A DNA stretch of 64,000 nt from Maratus speciosus (lineage: Eukaryota > Arthropoda > Arachnida > Araneae > Salticidae). The position numbers and the translations under genes were made by a program. Below are positions 12,261 through 23,780 of this stretch, in pieces. The notes below the pieces were generated by a model. That model searched no databases and was not told the DNA's origin. It saw only the letters and a list, made by a program, of their open reading frames with translations. Location: NCBI GenBank assembly GCA_963932465.1, contig OZ010786.1, positions 448,496,619 to 448,560,618 of the forward strand. Reading direction: 5' to 3'. Numbering within the stretch: the first letter of the stretch is position 1; each line of letters begins with the position of its first letter.

Positions 12261-13186
12261 GTAATTAACATTATATATTACTGATTTTTTTTTTTTTAGT
12301 TTTATATTAAATTGTATTTATATGTTATAAAATAAGAAATTTCTCAAAAAATAGGTAAAAAACAATTAATATAATCTTCTGTTAAAACTTAGCTGATTAC
12401 TATTTCCCTTCTAAAGTCCTAACTAGTGGGGGAGGAGTAATTTTCCCCTTCGAATTTTCTGTCAGCATCAGTATAAATATACCATTTAGTATCAGTCAAG
12501 ACGGACAAAATTTTGATTCCATCAGCATGTTTTAATAAACAATTGGTTGAAAAAAACATTTTTTTCTTTTTGTAAATACTATTTTATACATTTTATTTTC
12601 AAGTATTTAGAATATTTCATTGTTGCAGTTTCACAGCCAATTGGCATATTTCAGCGAGTGTAGTTTGGCGTATATTTATCTCCAAAGTTGTTTCGTTGTT
12701 TTATGACGGCCAATTATCTACACAAGGATGTTGGCCCAAAAAAAGGGGGGGGGGGGCTCCTGCGGGTATTTCAAAGGGAACCTAACCCATATTTATGCTG
12801 GGAAATCTAAGGTTCGAAGAAAACAACGGAAAACTCCGAACGATTAAGCCGAGGGCGCGATTGGGTTTGAGCCCAGCACCTAACATCTACCAACTTTGAC
12901 AGCAGAACCTCTCGGCCATCGGAGGGGTAGTTGTTACAGTCATACAGAATGTATTACAATATATCACGTGCGCCGGGCTAACAGAAGAATGCCTTAAATT
13001 TAATTTATTGATTTATAATAAAGTTCTAAAAATATTAAAAATTTGTATTATCTATTATTGAAGTATCTTTTCTTATATTAACCAAGATGAGATAAATAAA
13101 AGAGTGTAAAAATTCATCCAACTTTAAAAAACCTTTCGGAAAAAATATTTTGGGAGAAAAATCAGTAAAATTGTAATCTTAACGAT
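12261..13186. other. non-coding intron
   Basis: Apart from the SINE-like segment at 12730-12927, no feature is supported. An uninterrupted run of 13 G occurs at about 12745-12757. Confidence 0.5.
12730..12927 (-). mobile_element. tRNA-Ser/Leu-like SINE
   Basis: On the minus strand, GATGGCCGAGAGGTTCT (12904-12923) resembles the type II tRNA A box and GGGCTCAAACCC (12863-12874) the B box. They are about 35 bp apart, and the CCCTCGGC that follows could close an acceptor-like stem. The downstream body runs to a poly(C) stretch. The structure is that of a Pol III-driven SINE. Family assignment is inference. Confidence 0.5.
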
Positions 13187-13606
13187 GTCAAACAAATATC
13201 TACAACATCCTGACATGTATCATGCCCAAGTTGTTTAGCTAAAGCTCTCGAAGGATGCAGTGAAATTCTTATTACAAAATATTCGTTTTTAAAAAAAGAA
13301 TAAGTTTAGCTGTTCCGACGTATGTTCCATGAAGATATTTTTAGTAAAAATAAATAAATAAATAAAATAAATTTACAAAACTACAGAAAAAAATTATTTT
13401 GGTTCACGATAATTGAAATAAATTTGAGAAGGAAAATCAACGCAAAGAAGATTATAAATTTATGTGCAATAAGGAAGGCTCAAGAATTAGATTTCTTTTG
13501 TAATTAATGTCAAACAAATATCTACAACGTCCTGACATATAGCTTGTCCAAGTTGTTTAGCTAAAGCTCTTGAAGAATGCAGGGAAATACTTATTACAAA
13601 ATATCT

Positions 13607-13637
<31 letters not shown>

Positions 13638-14257
13638 GGATAACTTTAGCTGTTCCGACGCATGTCCTAGGAAGATATTTTTGGCAAAAATAAATAAATA
13701 AATAAAAGATATTTACAAAACTACAGAAAAAATTATTTTGGTTCATTATAATTGAAATAAATTTGAGAAGGAAAATCAACGCAAGGGAGATTATAAATTT
13801 TTGCGCAATAAGGAAGGCTCAAGAATTAGATTTCTTTTATAATTAATGTTAAACAAATATCTACAACATCCTGACATAAAGCTTGTCCAACTTGTTTAGC
13901 TAAAGCTCTTGAAGAATGCAGTGAAATACTTATTACAAAATATGTTTTTTTTTCCTTTTTTTTTTTAAGGATAACTTTAGCTGTTCCGACGCATGTTCTA
14001 GGAAGATATTTTTGGCAAAAATACATAAATAAATAAAAGATATTTACAAAACTACAGAAAAAATTATTTTGGTTCACTATAATTGAAATAAATTTGAGAA
14101 GGAAGATTATAAATTTATGTGCAATAAGGAAGGCTCAAGAATTAGATTTCTTTTGTAATTAATGTCAAACAAATATCTACAACATCCTGACATATAGCTT
14201 GTCCAACTTGTTTAAATAAAGCTCTTGAAGAATGCAGTGAAATACTTATTACAAAAT

Positions 14258-14290
<33 letters not shown>

Positions 14291-14525
14291 GGACAACTTT
14301 AGTTGTTCCGACGTATGTTCCAGGAAGATATTTTTGGCAAAAATAAATAAATAAATAAAATAAATTTAGACAACTAATGGAAAAATTATTTTGGTTCACG
14401 ATGATTCAAATAAATTTGAGAAGGAAAATCAACGCAAGGAAGATTATAAATTTATGTGCAATAAGGAAGCTCAAGAATTATATTTCTATTGTAATTATCG
14501 TATTCAATTACTTAATTTCACGATG
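13187..14525. repeat. tandem array, four units of about 325 bp
   Basis: Units start at TGT(C/T)AAACAAATATCTACAA at about 13187, 13508, 13847 and 14163, giving periods of 321, 339 and 316 bp. Each contains a variable poly(T) run (up to about 27 T), AATAAATAAATAAA, and GAAATAAATTTGAGAAGGAA. Length differences arise mostly in the poly(T) and short indels. The minus-strand open frames across the units are the same repeat read in translation and not genes. Confidence 0.92.
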
Positions 14526-14601
14526 AAACTTAAGTCTTTTAACACTCGCCTGCATCCAATTATTAAGCAAGTTGGAAATTACACGTCAAACGTGGCAAAT
14601 G

Positions 14602-14992
14602 AGGTGCGTTCATACTATAACTAGTTTTATAAATATTTTTTGTACCGCATATTATACCGAATGTATATTTTAGTGTACTTCATAAGTGCATATCCATTTC
14701 ATTCTGTTCGAAAGTCTGTAACATCATTAAAATGCACTTGAAATATTTTTTCCCCATTGCCCGTAGTGTAACGGAAAACTTTTGACTGCTCCTGTAATTA
14801 AACTATACATCCGATTTTCATAAAATTTTAAATGATTCGACAAAATTTTACAACAATTATATATTTAAAATTGCAGAGCATTCGGTTGGGTAGTTTTTGC
14901 TGTCTTATATGTGGACGGAGGGACGGACAGACAGACGGAGGACCGAACGACGACTATAGATGCTACGTATTTATATAGTTACGAACGCACCT
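14602..14992. mobile_element. AGGTGCGTTCGTA-ended repeat, copy 1
   Basis: Inverted ends AGGTGCGTTCATACT and, reversed, AGGTGCGTTCGTAACT enclose 391 bp. The interior contains (GGAC)n/(AGAC)n-like simple sequence and ATACATCCGATTTTCATAAA. It is homologous to 52679-53235 in the opposite orientation; homology extends about 35 bp outside the ends, so the true element may be larger. Confidence 0.75.
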
Positions 14993-15108
14993 AAAAATGA
15001 ATCTAAAAGGAAATAATAAAAATAAAATTTTGAACTGACGGTCCTTTCCAAAATATTTTTCTAGCTATCACCTTACGCTTCGCTCATCCCATTGCCCCCC
15101 CCCCCCCC

Positions 15109-15297
15109 CAGGGATGTAGTGGAGGGTATACGGGGGTATACGCCGTATACCTTCTGGATTTTTTTAAGAAACACCGTATACCCTCTGTTTCGCAAGAAAG
15201 CTATAGTATATACACTCTAGGGTATACGCTCTGCCTTGAGCGTATACCCTCTGCTTAGAGCGTTTACCCTCTGTTTTCTTTTACGACTACACCACTG
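15109..15297. mobile_element. 189-bp hAT-like MITE, copy 2
   Basis: The ends are CAGGGATGTAGTGG and, reversed, CAGTGGTGTAGTCG. It is homologous to 687-876. It lies inside a run of C: about 15 C on the left and 14 C after CCA on the right, as expected if an 8-bp C-rich target was duplicated. The interior is built from repeated GTATAC(C/G)CTCTG motifs in both orientations. It has no coding capacity. Confidence 0.8.
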
Positions 15298-17699
15298 CCA
15301 CCCCCCCCCCCCACTACGCCATATTTTACCGATTTCTGTCAGATTCTCCCTATTTATTGTTTTTAATTAAATTGCTTTCGTTTTTTATCCATTAAATATT
15401 ATTCATTTACGGTTGAGTACTTACATGGTGGTATGAAGTAGTACATAGGGAAAATGACGGAAGAAACTGAAAAAAAGAAAAGAAAAAATATGAGGACTGA
15501 ATCCATATTTAAACTGCATCTCATAAGTAATCTTCTGAAAATGATATAATACTTTGTATTTATAATGTTGATAAATAGGGTAATTTAACAGATTATTCAA
15601 TATTTCATTCAAGAAGCAACGAAATTTTAGTTTTTCAATAAAGGTTTCATATGTATTTTATTAATCATTTAAATAGTGCTGCCATCTGTTATCGATAATG
15701 AGACCTAAAATATTAATACAAAAGTGTAAAAGATTGTGCCAAAGATTCCTATAACTTTCAGTAACTAATAATATAATAAAACTTCTAAATAACGAATACC
15801 TCGGAACTCCAGAGTTAGTCCTCTATTCAGAGGTAAGAACATTCAATTAATGGCGTTGCATTTGAAAAGTGTTTGCTAAGCAATATTACCACTTGGTATT
15901 TTTTCCCCTTTCAGATTGCTTGATTACTACCACTTTTTTGAAAAAATAAAACTCGCCTTATTTAATATGTCATTAAATAAGACTAATATTAATCTTTTAA
16001 TTAAAGTGGTAGCAATAAAGCAATCTGAATAATAAAATGTCCAATTGGCAATAATGTCTCTAAAGAGAGGTGTTCGCTATTCCATAGTGTTCCCATTACA
16101 TCAAGTAGGTTTTTATTTAAAAGAAGATTAAAAAACTACCGTATTGCAATCTTTTTTGCAACGATTAAAAATGAATTTAACACTGGGAGTTTCAAACTTC
16201 AAACCTGCATAAATCAAATTACTTCACAGTTGGTATCAGAAGGCAATAATTACTGAAAAATAAAAATGTGATGATGCCAAATTTTGGTGAAAATATTGAA
16301 AAATATCAAATTTGGTACAATTTTTATATGTACACGATCCCTAGAGAAAATATAAATATAGAATTAATTAGTACACGTTATTAATATTCGATTGCTACTA
16401 GTGACATTTTTATTTGAGGATTTGCAGCAGAGTTAAGGAGAAGGGGGGGGGGGGGCGCTTTTTTATGACTGAACATGGTTATACAGATTACCAATGATTT
16501 GGTTACGATGAGCATGGCAAACATTAAATTTGAAATCATGACTTTATAGACGACGCATCTCGAACGGGATAATTTATTTCATATATCTTCAATAGTTCGA
16601 AACGCATTTAACCTGGATCAAATCAACATGAGGTTTACGGAAAAATCCTGGGAGGTTGGCAGATATGCCTTTAATATTTTATGCTTAAAATTTTATAAAG
16701 AACAAAAAAGTTCATAGTATCATGCTTTCAGGGCAATTAATTCTTTTAATTATTTTGATAAAATATTCAGGTACGTTTACTTTGTATTCTGATTTCTTTA
16801 ACCTTTACTTTTCGGCACTATTCAAAATACATTTTAGCCCACAGTACGGCAGTTTTTCCAATTTTTTCTCCCCCTCTCTCAAAGAGAGTATTTTCGCGCG
16901 AATCTTAGATTCGTATTGAAAGGCGCAGTCGTTCTTGAGATTCTGGGAATTCGGAGGGAATAGGGTTGTCGTAAAAACCAGTTTCGGAGCTTCATCTGTT
17001 TTTGGCTTGATTGAAAAACCAAAATAACAATTCATTTACTTTTTATTTTATATATCTTATAAGTTGTCGTCATTAATTAAGACAAAAAATTATTTCTTAA
17101 TAAATGTTTCCTCTTTTTATAAAATTTCATCGCTGGCTTTGCAATTCTTATTCTCTTCTCAGTTAGTAGGTATACTATTTTCCAGGTATTTTGTTTTGTA
17201 TAATTTTCCAGAAACTCCAATGTATAAGATTTTTTAAAAGTAAGATTCGAAAATTTAAAATAAAATAGCTTGCTATATTTTAAGAGATACGTATGCATAT
17301 GGGTAATTAGGAAAATGTGAAATTTCATTATATGAAAAACTTTTCTGATGCATACTATGCGTCAAACTGTATACGTAAAATAAATAAATAAAAGTGTTTA
17401 TATTGATATTTAGAAAAAAAATGAAAATTTGAATAAAAAGAAAATTAAAATGATTCATAAAAGTAAAATAAGCTTAAAAAGGTTTTTCTTTCTTTTTTAT
17501 ATGTGAAATAAAATATAATTATAATGAATGAAGTTTGCTACTATTTAGCAATCCTTGAAATAATAATATAACATGTTTAAGTCCTAGCACTTGATTTGGA
17601 AATGGGTCTTATAACTTTTAGAGATGGAAAAATTGCAGATGAATCTCGCCAGTCTAATACAAAATCCATTCAATGTAATTTCTGCTCATTCATAAAGAC
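15298..17699. other. AT-rich non-coding intron
   Basis: A MITE-like hairpin at about 15885-16055 (arms containing AGATTGCTTGATTACTACCA and its relative) resembles the interior of the CAGTGTTGCC-ended elements. A run of 13 G is at about 16443-16456. No exon or ORF here has family resemblance. Confidence 0.5.
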
Positions 17700-19735
17700 A
17701 TTTTCATTTGCAAATATGTTCAATTAGCAAGTATTCTTCTTCAGATATCAAGAAATCAAATAACATTTTCCATTTTTCGAAAAAGGCAGAGTATCTTTCA
17801 AACAATTTTGTCAAATACGACGCTTTAAGCTGATTTCTGAAAATCGTCATAAGATAGAATAGTCAACATTTCGAGAAAAACTTCTGTGGTGAGGGGTGGG
17901 GGTACTCATCTCTCTATTTTTTCTAAAATGCTGTCTCGTTAATTTTTAAATATTTACGTAGCGAATTTCGTAGTGAGTGATGCAGGCGCAAGAAAATTAA
18001 AGATACTATTCTATTGATGAAGGGGAATGGGGAGGGGGGAGGTTGCTCCTCTCTTTATTTTGTCAAAAGTTTTACACATTTACGAAGCGTGTTTCTTTCG
18101 TAATTGCGTTCAATTTGTAGGAGTTTTTATTCTGGTACCAAGAAATCTGATAGCGTTTCCTTTTTTTCCAATAAAATCAAAGTACCCTTCAAACAATATT
18201 GTCGAATATGGCGTTTGAAGCCAAATTATGATGTTCAATGGCGAGAAGTCGTAATATATGGGCAGAAAAATAAAAAAAACACTATACGTTTGATGAAGGG
18301 GAGGGGTGGGAGGTTGCTCATATATTTATCTTTATGAAATTCTGCCTCGTTAATTTTTTACATATTTACGAAGTGCGTTCCTTTCGTAACAGAGTTCAAT
18401 TTGCAGAAATTTACATTCTGATACTAATGCATCGAATACCGTTTCCTTTCTTCTAATAAAGGCAAAGTATCTTTCAAACAACAGAGCCGATTTATGATGT
18501 TCGCCGTCGCGTAGAGGTCGTCATATAGGAGCAGGAAAATGAAAAACGCTAGACGATTGATGAAGGGGAATAGGGGGGGGGGGGGAGCTTGCTCATCTCT
18601 TTATTTTTTCTGAAACTCTATCTTAAGTTTTTACACATTTATGAAGTGAGTTTCTTTCGTATCTAAGTTCAATTTGCAGACATTTTTATTCTGATACTAA
18701 GGAATCGAATACGTTTTCCTTTCTTCCAATAAAAGCAAATTGTCTTTCAAACAATATTGTCGAATATTGCGTTTGAAGCCGATTTATAATGTTCGCCGCC
18801 GGTTACGGGACGCCATATAGGAGCAGGAAAATGAAAAACGCTAGACGATTGATGAAGGGGAAGTGGGGGGGGGGGGCTTGCTCATCTCTTTATTTTTTTT
18901 TTCTATCTTAAGTTTTTACACATTTATGAAGTGAGTTTCTTTCGTATCTGCGTTCAATTTTCCCCAAATTTTTATTCTGATACTAAGGAATCGAATACCT
19001 TTTCCTTTCTTCCATTAAAGGCAAAGTGTCTTTCAAACAATATTGTCGAATATTGCGTTTGAAGCGGATTTATAATGCTCGCTGCCGGGTAGGGGACGCC
19101 ATATAGGAGCAGGAAAATGAAAAACGCTAGACGATTCATGAAGGGGAAGTGTGTGTGTGTGTGTGGGGGGGGGGGGTGCTCATCTCTTTATTTTTTCTGA
19201 AATTCTATCTTAAGTTTTTACAGATTTATGAAGTGAGTTTCTTTCGTATCTGCGTTCAATTTCCACAAATTTTTATTCTGATACTAAGGATACCTTTTCC
19301 TTTCTTCCAATAAAGGCAAAGTGTATTTCAAACAATATTGCCGAATATAGGGTTTGAAGCCGATTTATGATGCTCGGTGGCAGGAAGAGGTCGCCAAGTA
19401 GGAGCAGGAAAATGAATAACGCTATACGTTTGATGAAGGAAAGGGGGGGGGGGGGGAGGTTGGTCATCTCTTTATTTTTTCTGAAATTCTAACTCAACTT
19501 TTTCTACATTTAAGAAGTGAGTTTCTTTCGTGACTGCATTCAATTTGCAGAAATTTTTATTCTCATGCTAAGGAATCGAATAGCGTTTCCTTTTTTCCAA
19601 TAAAGGCAAAGTATTTTTCAAACAACATTGTTTAATATGGGGTTTGAAACTGATTATTCTTTCCCGCTGTCGTGCCTTATAATCTTAAAAGAGCAAAAAA
19701 ATGCCATACGCTAAATGATTAAAGAAGATGGATGG
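17700..19735. repeat. tandem array, about seven units of 266-295 bp with G-rich tracts
   Basis: The landmark GATGAAGG(G)GAA recurs at about 18014, 18293, 18559, 18852, 19137 and 19432, with a diverged earlier unit from about 17720. Each unit has a G tract of 6-15 bases, then GCTCATCTCTTTATTTTTTC, TTTACACATTTATGAAGTGAG, a TTCTGATACTAAGGAATCGA segment and CTTTCAAACAATATTGTCGA. The units drift by substitution and by G-tract length. Open frames here are repeat translations. Confidence 0.92.
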
Positions 19736-20033
19736 AGAAAATCTCTGATTTTTAGGAATTTCTATCCTGTTACTTTTTCTATGGAAAATATTTTCAGAAT
19801 TTATATTTATATGTTAGTGAAACATGCGGAGTTTCATTTTATGGCCACATGTGTGAGTTCTTTTGTGCGTGTCATGATTGTTTTTATGTGGTTTCTTTTT
19901 TTTATAAAAATTAAAGCTCCCGAGGGAGCTTTTGAGCTCTGAAAAGAGCTCTTTTTTAGCTCTGAAAAGAGCTGTTTTTTTTCATGAATGATTTGGGAAA
20001 TGTTTGATGAGAGCAGCAATGTTATTACATTTC
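19736..20033. other. spacer between array and piggyBac gene, with three hairpins
   Basis: Hairpins at 19913-19932 (AAAGCTCCC arms), 19934-19951 (GAGCTCT arms, GAAA loop) and 19958-19973 (AGCTCT arms, GAAA loop) are perfect. The second and third are followed on the + strand by T6 and T8. TTAA at 19911 precedes the first hairpin. I could not match it to a right end. Confidence 0.75.
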
Positions 20034-21674
20034 TTAAACGACTTTTGTTTTTTTATAAACTGGTGATGTATGATACTCTGAAAAGCAATTTTTATCAATG
20101 CATAGAGCAACGTCACATGTTTTACAAACGACTGTTGATCGCCTTTGTAAGCCATTTTTGAAGCAAACGACGCATCTCCTCCTCTTTTTTTCTTTTAGTG
20201 GCCAGTGTTCATCAGTTGATGTTGATGGAATAGCCTTTGGATTTTCAACTTCGTTTTTTTTAATGAGGCTTCCGATTAAAGTTAATCGAAATTCCCTCTG
20301 GCTTTCAGTGCGTTTCGACAGTATGTATGCGTTTAGCACTGACATGTCAAATAAATGAAAAAATAGCTTTTTCGTCCACTTGACAGTCTTTCTTTTGAAA
20401 GAGTAACTCGTTGTCATCCGGTCACTTGGGTCTACATATCCCATGTTCTCGTTGTAATCAGCTACGATTGGAGGTTTTTTCATGTCATTACAATCACTGC
20501 AATTTTCTTGTTTTGTAGGATGATGCATACTACTTAACATATATACATCTCTCTTATCCTTCCAGCGCAGCGCAGTCAGGCCTTGTCCATATCGTGTGCA
20601 AATCTCTCCTCGCCTTATCTTGACCTGACAGATATCTTTGGGAAAATTTTTTCTATTGCACCGAACAGTTCCACATGAATTAATGTGTTTTTTATTTAAA
20701 AGATCAAAAAACAAATCAGGGGAAGAAAAAAAATTGTCCATATACAATTTATGGCCCTTGCCCTTTACGCATTCTGTCATCGTATTTACTACATTGTACG
20801 ATACTGAACCATTTTCTTTTTTGTCTTTTCCCAAATATACCCGCATGTCATATGTATATCCAGTTTTGTCAGTAATTTTGTAAAGTTTTATTCCCCATTG
20901 CTTTCTTTTTTTAGGTATATATTGCCTAAAAGCAACGCGACCCTTAAATTTTATAATAACCTCATCTAGGGAAAGGTGCTCTACTGGGTCATATACTTTC
21001 TTATATGTCTCATTTAATATTTCAAACAACTTCCTTATCTTCCAAAGTCTGTCGTATTCCGCGGAATCTTTAGAAGGTTTTTCATGATTGTTTGAAAAAT
21101 GCAAAAACTTCAAAATTGCAAAAAATCTGTCTCGAGGCATTATTTTTCGAAAGACTGGCGTTTCGATCAGTTCATTTGTGGACCAATAATCCTGAAGTCT
21201 ATCTTTATCTATATGTCCCATCAACAAAATCGTCCCTAGAAACTTCTCAATCTCATTAGGAGTTGTTTTTATCCACTCAGGTGAGTGCTTCCTTTTTCCG
21301 GAATCGTCGGGTCGCAGTTCTAATACATTTTCTGCATATCTGTTCGTTTCTTCGCAGATTAATTCCAAGATTTCGTTGGAAAATAAAAGTTTAAAATAGT
21401 CATACGGACTTTGTCCGTCCATATCTATTTTTATTCCGTGCTTTGCTGTGAAATCTAGAATTCTTATCGAATCTTGCTCTTCGGGAGCTTTCAATTCAAA
21501 TATTCTTGGAGAGGCATCCTCGATTGTAACTGCATTACTGCTCTCATCAATAGAATAATTCAATGATATATCATTTTCGCAGTCTGAATCGCTATCAGCA
21601 TAATTTTCAGAATCGAAATCATTCATGAGTTTTTCAATCTCACTCTGAGAAAGACCCTTAAATTTGGGAGACAT
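20034..21674 (-). CDS. piggyBac-like transposase (PGBD4-type), intact
   Basis: A 546-codon uninterrupted frame encodes a DDE_Tnp_1_7 (piggyBac family) transposase, a nuclear cut-and-paste enzyme expected to act at TTAA targets. An acidic N-terminus (residues about 18-55, Asp/Glu/Ser rich) precedes the catalytic core. Catalytic aspartates are visible at D237 (SLDEVIIKFKGR), D313 (YMDNFFSS) and D415 (GYVDPSDRM), with D418 also conserved. The conserved IPKKRKQWGIK segment lies at about 253-263. The C-terminus has a cysteine-rich zinc-binding domain with C501, C504, C517, C520, C525, C530 and H535. Length fits the family. The Met start has A at -3. It lies antisense within the channel intron between a tandem array and unremarkable AT-rich DNA. 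Terminal repeats were not found, so either the ends are diverged or the copy is immobile. Host domestication cannot be excluded. The intact frame suggests recent arrival or selection. Confidence 0.93.
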   Translation of the reverse strand: MSPKFKGLSQSEIEKLMNDFDSENYADSDSDCENDISLNYSIDESSNAVTIEDASPRIFELKAPEEQDSIRILDFTAKHGIKIDMDGQSPYDYFKLLFSNEILELICEETNRYAENVLELRPDDSGKRKHSPEWIKTTPNEIEKFLGTILLMGHIDKDRLQDYWSTNELIETPVFRKIMPRDRFFAILKFLHFSNNHEKPSKDSAEYDRLWKIRKLFEILNETYKKVYDPVEHLSLDEVIIKFKGRVAFRQYIPKKRKQWGIKLYKITDKTGYTYDMRVYLGKDKKENGSVSYNVVNTMTECVKGKGHKLYMDNFFSSPDLFFDLLNKKHINSCGTVRCNRKNFPKDICQVKIRRGEICTRYGQGLTALRWKDKRDVYMLSSMHHPTKQENCSDCNDMKKPPIVADYNENMGYVDPSDRMTTSYSFKRKTVKWTKKLFFHLFDMSVLNAYILSKRTESQREFRLTLIGSLIKKNEVENPKAIPSTSTDEHWPLKEKKRRRCVVCFKNGLQRRSTVVCKTCDVALCIDKNCFSEYHTSPVYKKTKVV

Positions 21675-23585
21675 AGTAAAAAAAATTGCTGTCGAACGCT
21701 ACTCAAAACAAAAAGGAAATGAGAAAGAGGAAGAAAATCGAACACTGAGACTTAAAAGAAAGACTCAATAAATCGCCAACAAGTAAACAGTTACCTCTTC
21801 CTATCGCCAAAGGAAAAAAGTTCGCATCTTCCCCTAAGTGGGTGGGTGTTTCAGTGACCTATGCTCCGTCAAGTGATTGATAACACTGGTTTTCAGGAAG
21901 GGGAAAAAGAGCTAGGGTACTGATCTACCGTAAGGAGAAAAACCCTGAAAGGGGTTGCTTCTTCAGAAGATACCAACTGGGAGAGGTGTGTTGGAATCGG
22001 AGGAGGTTACAGCCTTGGCGCGATTAGCATTCGTTTGATGCTCTCCTTTTTTTTTCTATTTTCTCTTTTTGACAACGCGAATATATCGAATTTAATAATA
22101 GTAGGGGATCGTACCCGGGTTCTCAGAGTTACAGGGTATAGGAGAAAACTTTTTCTCTAATAAGTCTAATACTTTTTTTACATGTATTATATTTTTAAGT
22201 TTGCCCACTAACACCGAAATGCATTTTTATCTGAGGAATGTTATTATGCAATCAAATAAAGTTCCGAAAATTATTAAAAGCTTTTGTATTAGTCGCATGC
22301 CAGGAATTATTAGCCGATGATTGTACTACGCACGACAGTCTTTTTGATTCTGATCTTTTCAGTGCTTTAAGCGAGTAGTTCAATTACATGTCTGTTAAAT
22401 TTGTATTTTATTTATATTAACAATCTAGCTACTTTCTGACACATTCCTGAATTAGTGTTTATTCGTAAACGCATAACACTGCCAAATTTTCTTTTTAAGA
22501 AGCTGCGGAATCAAATAGTGTTTTCGAATTTCTGACAAAATTTTAATGATACTCACATCTTAAGAACTTAATGCACATAATTTCCTCAAATTTCATATTC
22601 TGTTGACGTAAGTTTGTTCTGATTAGGCTACTCCAATTTATTACTAAGGGTGTTCTCAAATCCAAAAGGGGAAACTTTATGACATAAGTTTTAATTCATT
22701 TTTGTTGGAAAATGCATGAAAAAATGCATAGCAGCTGTTGTTGTTCAGAAACTATGTAATCGAGCTGTTTTTTTCCGTTTTTTTTCAAACGCAATAGACC
22801 TTTCAGAAAATAGTGTCAAAATGGACGTTTTAAACCGAATTTCCGTGCGAAAGTAGAATAACACTCACGAAAGGTCGAAAAATGTGTTTGTCACGTGATC
22901 GAAATCGCTTTTAACTGAATAGGTAATTTATTGATCAAAAAATGGAAAACAGTTCAATTCCAAATCGCTTCCATGGCCAAGCTTTCCAATTTTATATCTT
23001 TCCGTTAAAAAACGAATTTGTAAATGTGTCAAAACGTTTTGCGCTTGTTGAGCAGAGCAGTTAAGAACAGCCGTGCTGTATTAACATGTATGAGATAGAA
23101 AAAAGTTTTGGAATTGCACATCCGACTAATTACTTTGTATTATAGGATTTAATTTTCTACGAATAAAGCACGGTTTTCCCTAGATCCAAACGACAGTAAA
23201 GGTGCCATTTTTTTACTAGGGGCAAGAAGGGCATATTTTTGGGGGAGGGGCAAATGGGGATATTTCTTAAACCAAAATGGCAATTAGGGTGCCTGAAACT
23301 GCTTAGGGAAAACTCAGAAAAAAAATGAATGCCTTCTTAACAATGCAAAAAAATCATAAATTGCGTATATGTTTTATAGAATAAATATGCTATGGATGTA
23401 AAATTACAGAAGGAATTATGTGTGTTGGTGTAATTCTTTTTTTCATATTTTATATTTTATCAGTATAAAAGTCCTGGATGATTAGTCTTATAGCAAATTT
23501 ATTGAAATCATCAATAATACAGTTCCGAATTTCCGGTCTTTTCCTGGAGTACACAAAATATTATCATCACTCTGCTCCAATTTAC
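21675..23585. other. 5' flank of piggyBac-like gene and AT-rich intron
   Basis: About 450 bp upstream of the transposase start is less AT-rich than average (for example CCTGAAAGGGGTTGCTTCTT near 21947), and could hold its promoter or an unrecognised element end. I found no TTAA-bounded inverted repeat. From about 22540 to 23140 there is a dispersed repeat shared with 9300-9640. Confidence 0.45.
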
Positions 23586-23780
23586 TCACTTCACGTTTAA
23601 TTTTTTCACAGTAGATTCGGACACTCCTGTTGCTTCAGCTGTTCTTTTAGTAGCTTGGGAAATCGGTATTTTCAAAGATTTCGCAGCAGCCTCCGCTTTC
23701 AAGAAACTATTCACGTCACTGACTATTTCACGTGCTTGGGAATGCAGTGTTTTCCCTTTCTTAAAAGTGGATGTTATTTT
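23586..23780 (-). pseudogene. transposase-like N-terminal fragment with HTH
   Basis: The minus-strand frame contains KKGKTLHSQAREIVSDVNSF followed by a segment ending ATKRTAEATGVSESTVKKL. The second part looks like a helix-turn-helix. This pattern recurs in many arthropod genomes at the start of predicted DDE-transposase-like proteins, as I recall it. The 40 or so residues upstream in the same frame look non-coding and the frame stops at 23586. No catalytic domain was found nearby, so it is called a fragment. GC content here and through 24170 is slightly higher than in the surroundings. Confidence 0.5.

Noticed and set aside
13594..14399. Similar minus-strand frames containing poly-lysine
   Set aside because: These are translations of the poly(T)-bearing 325-bp tandem units.
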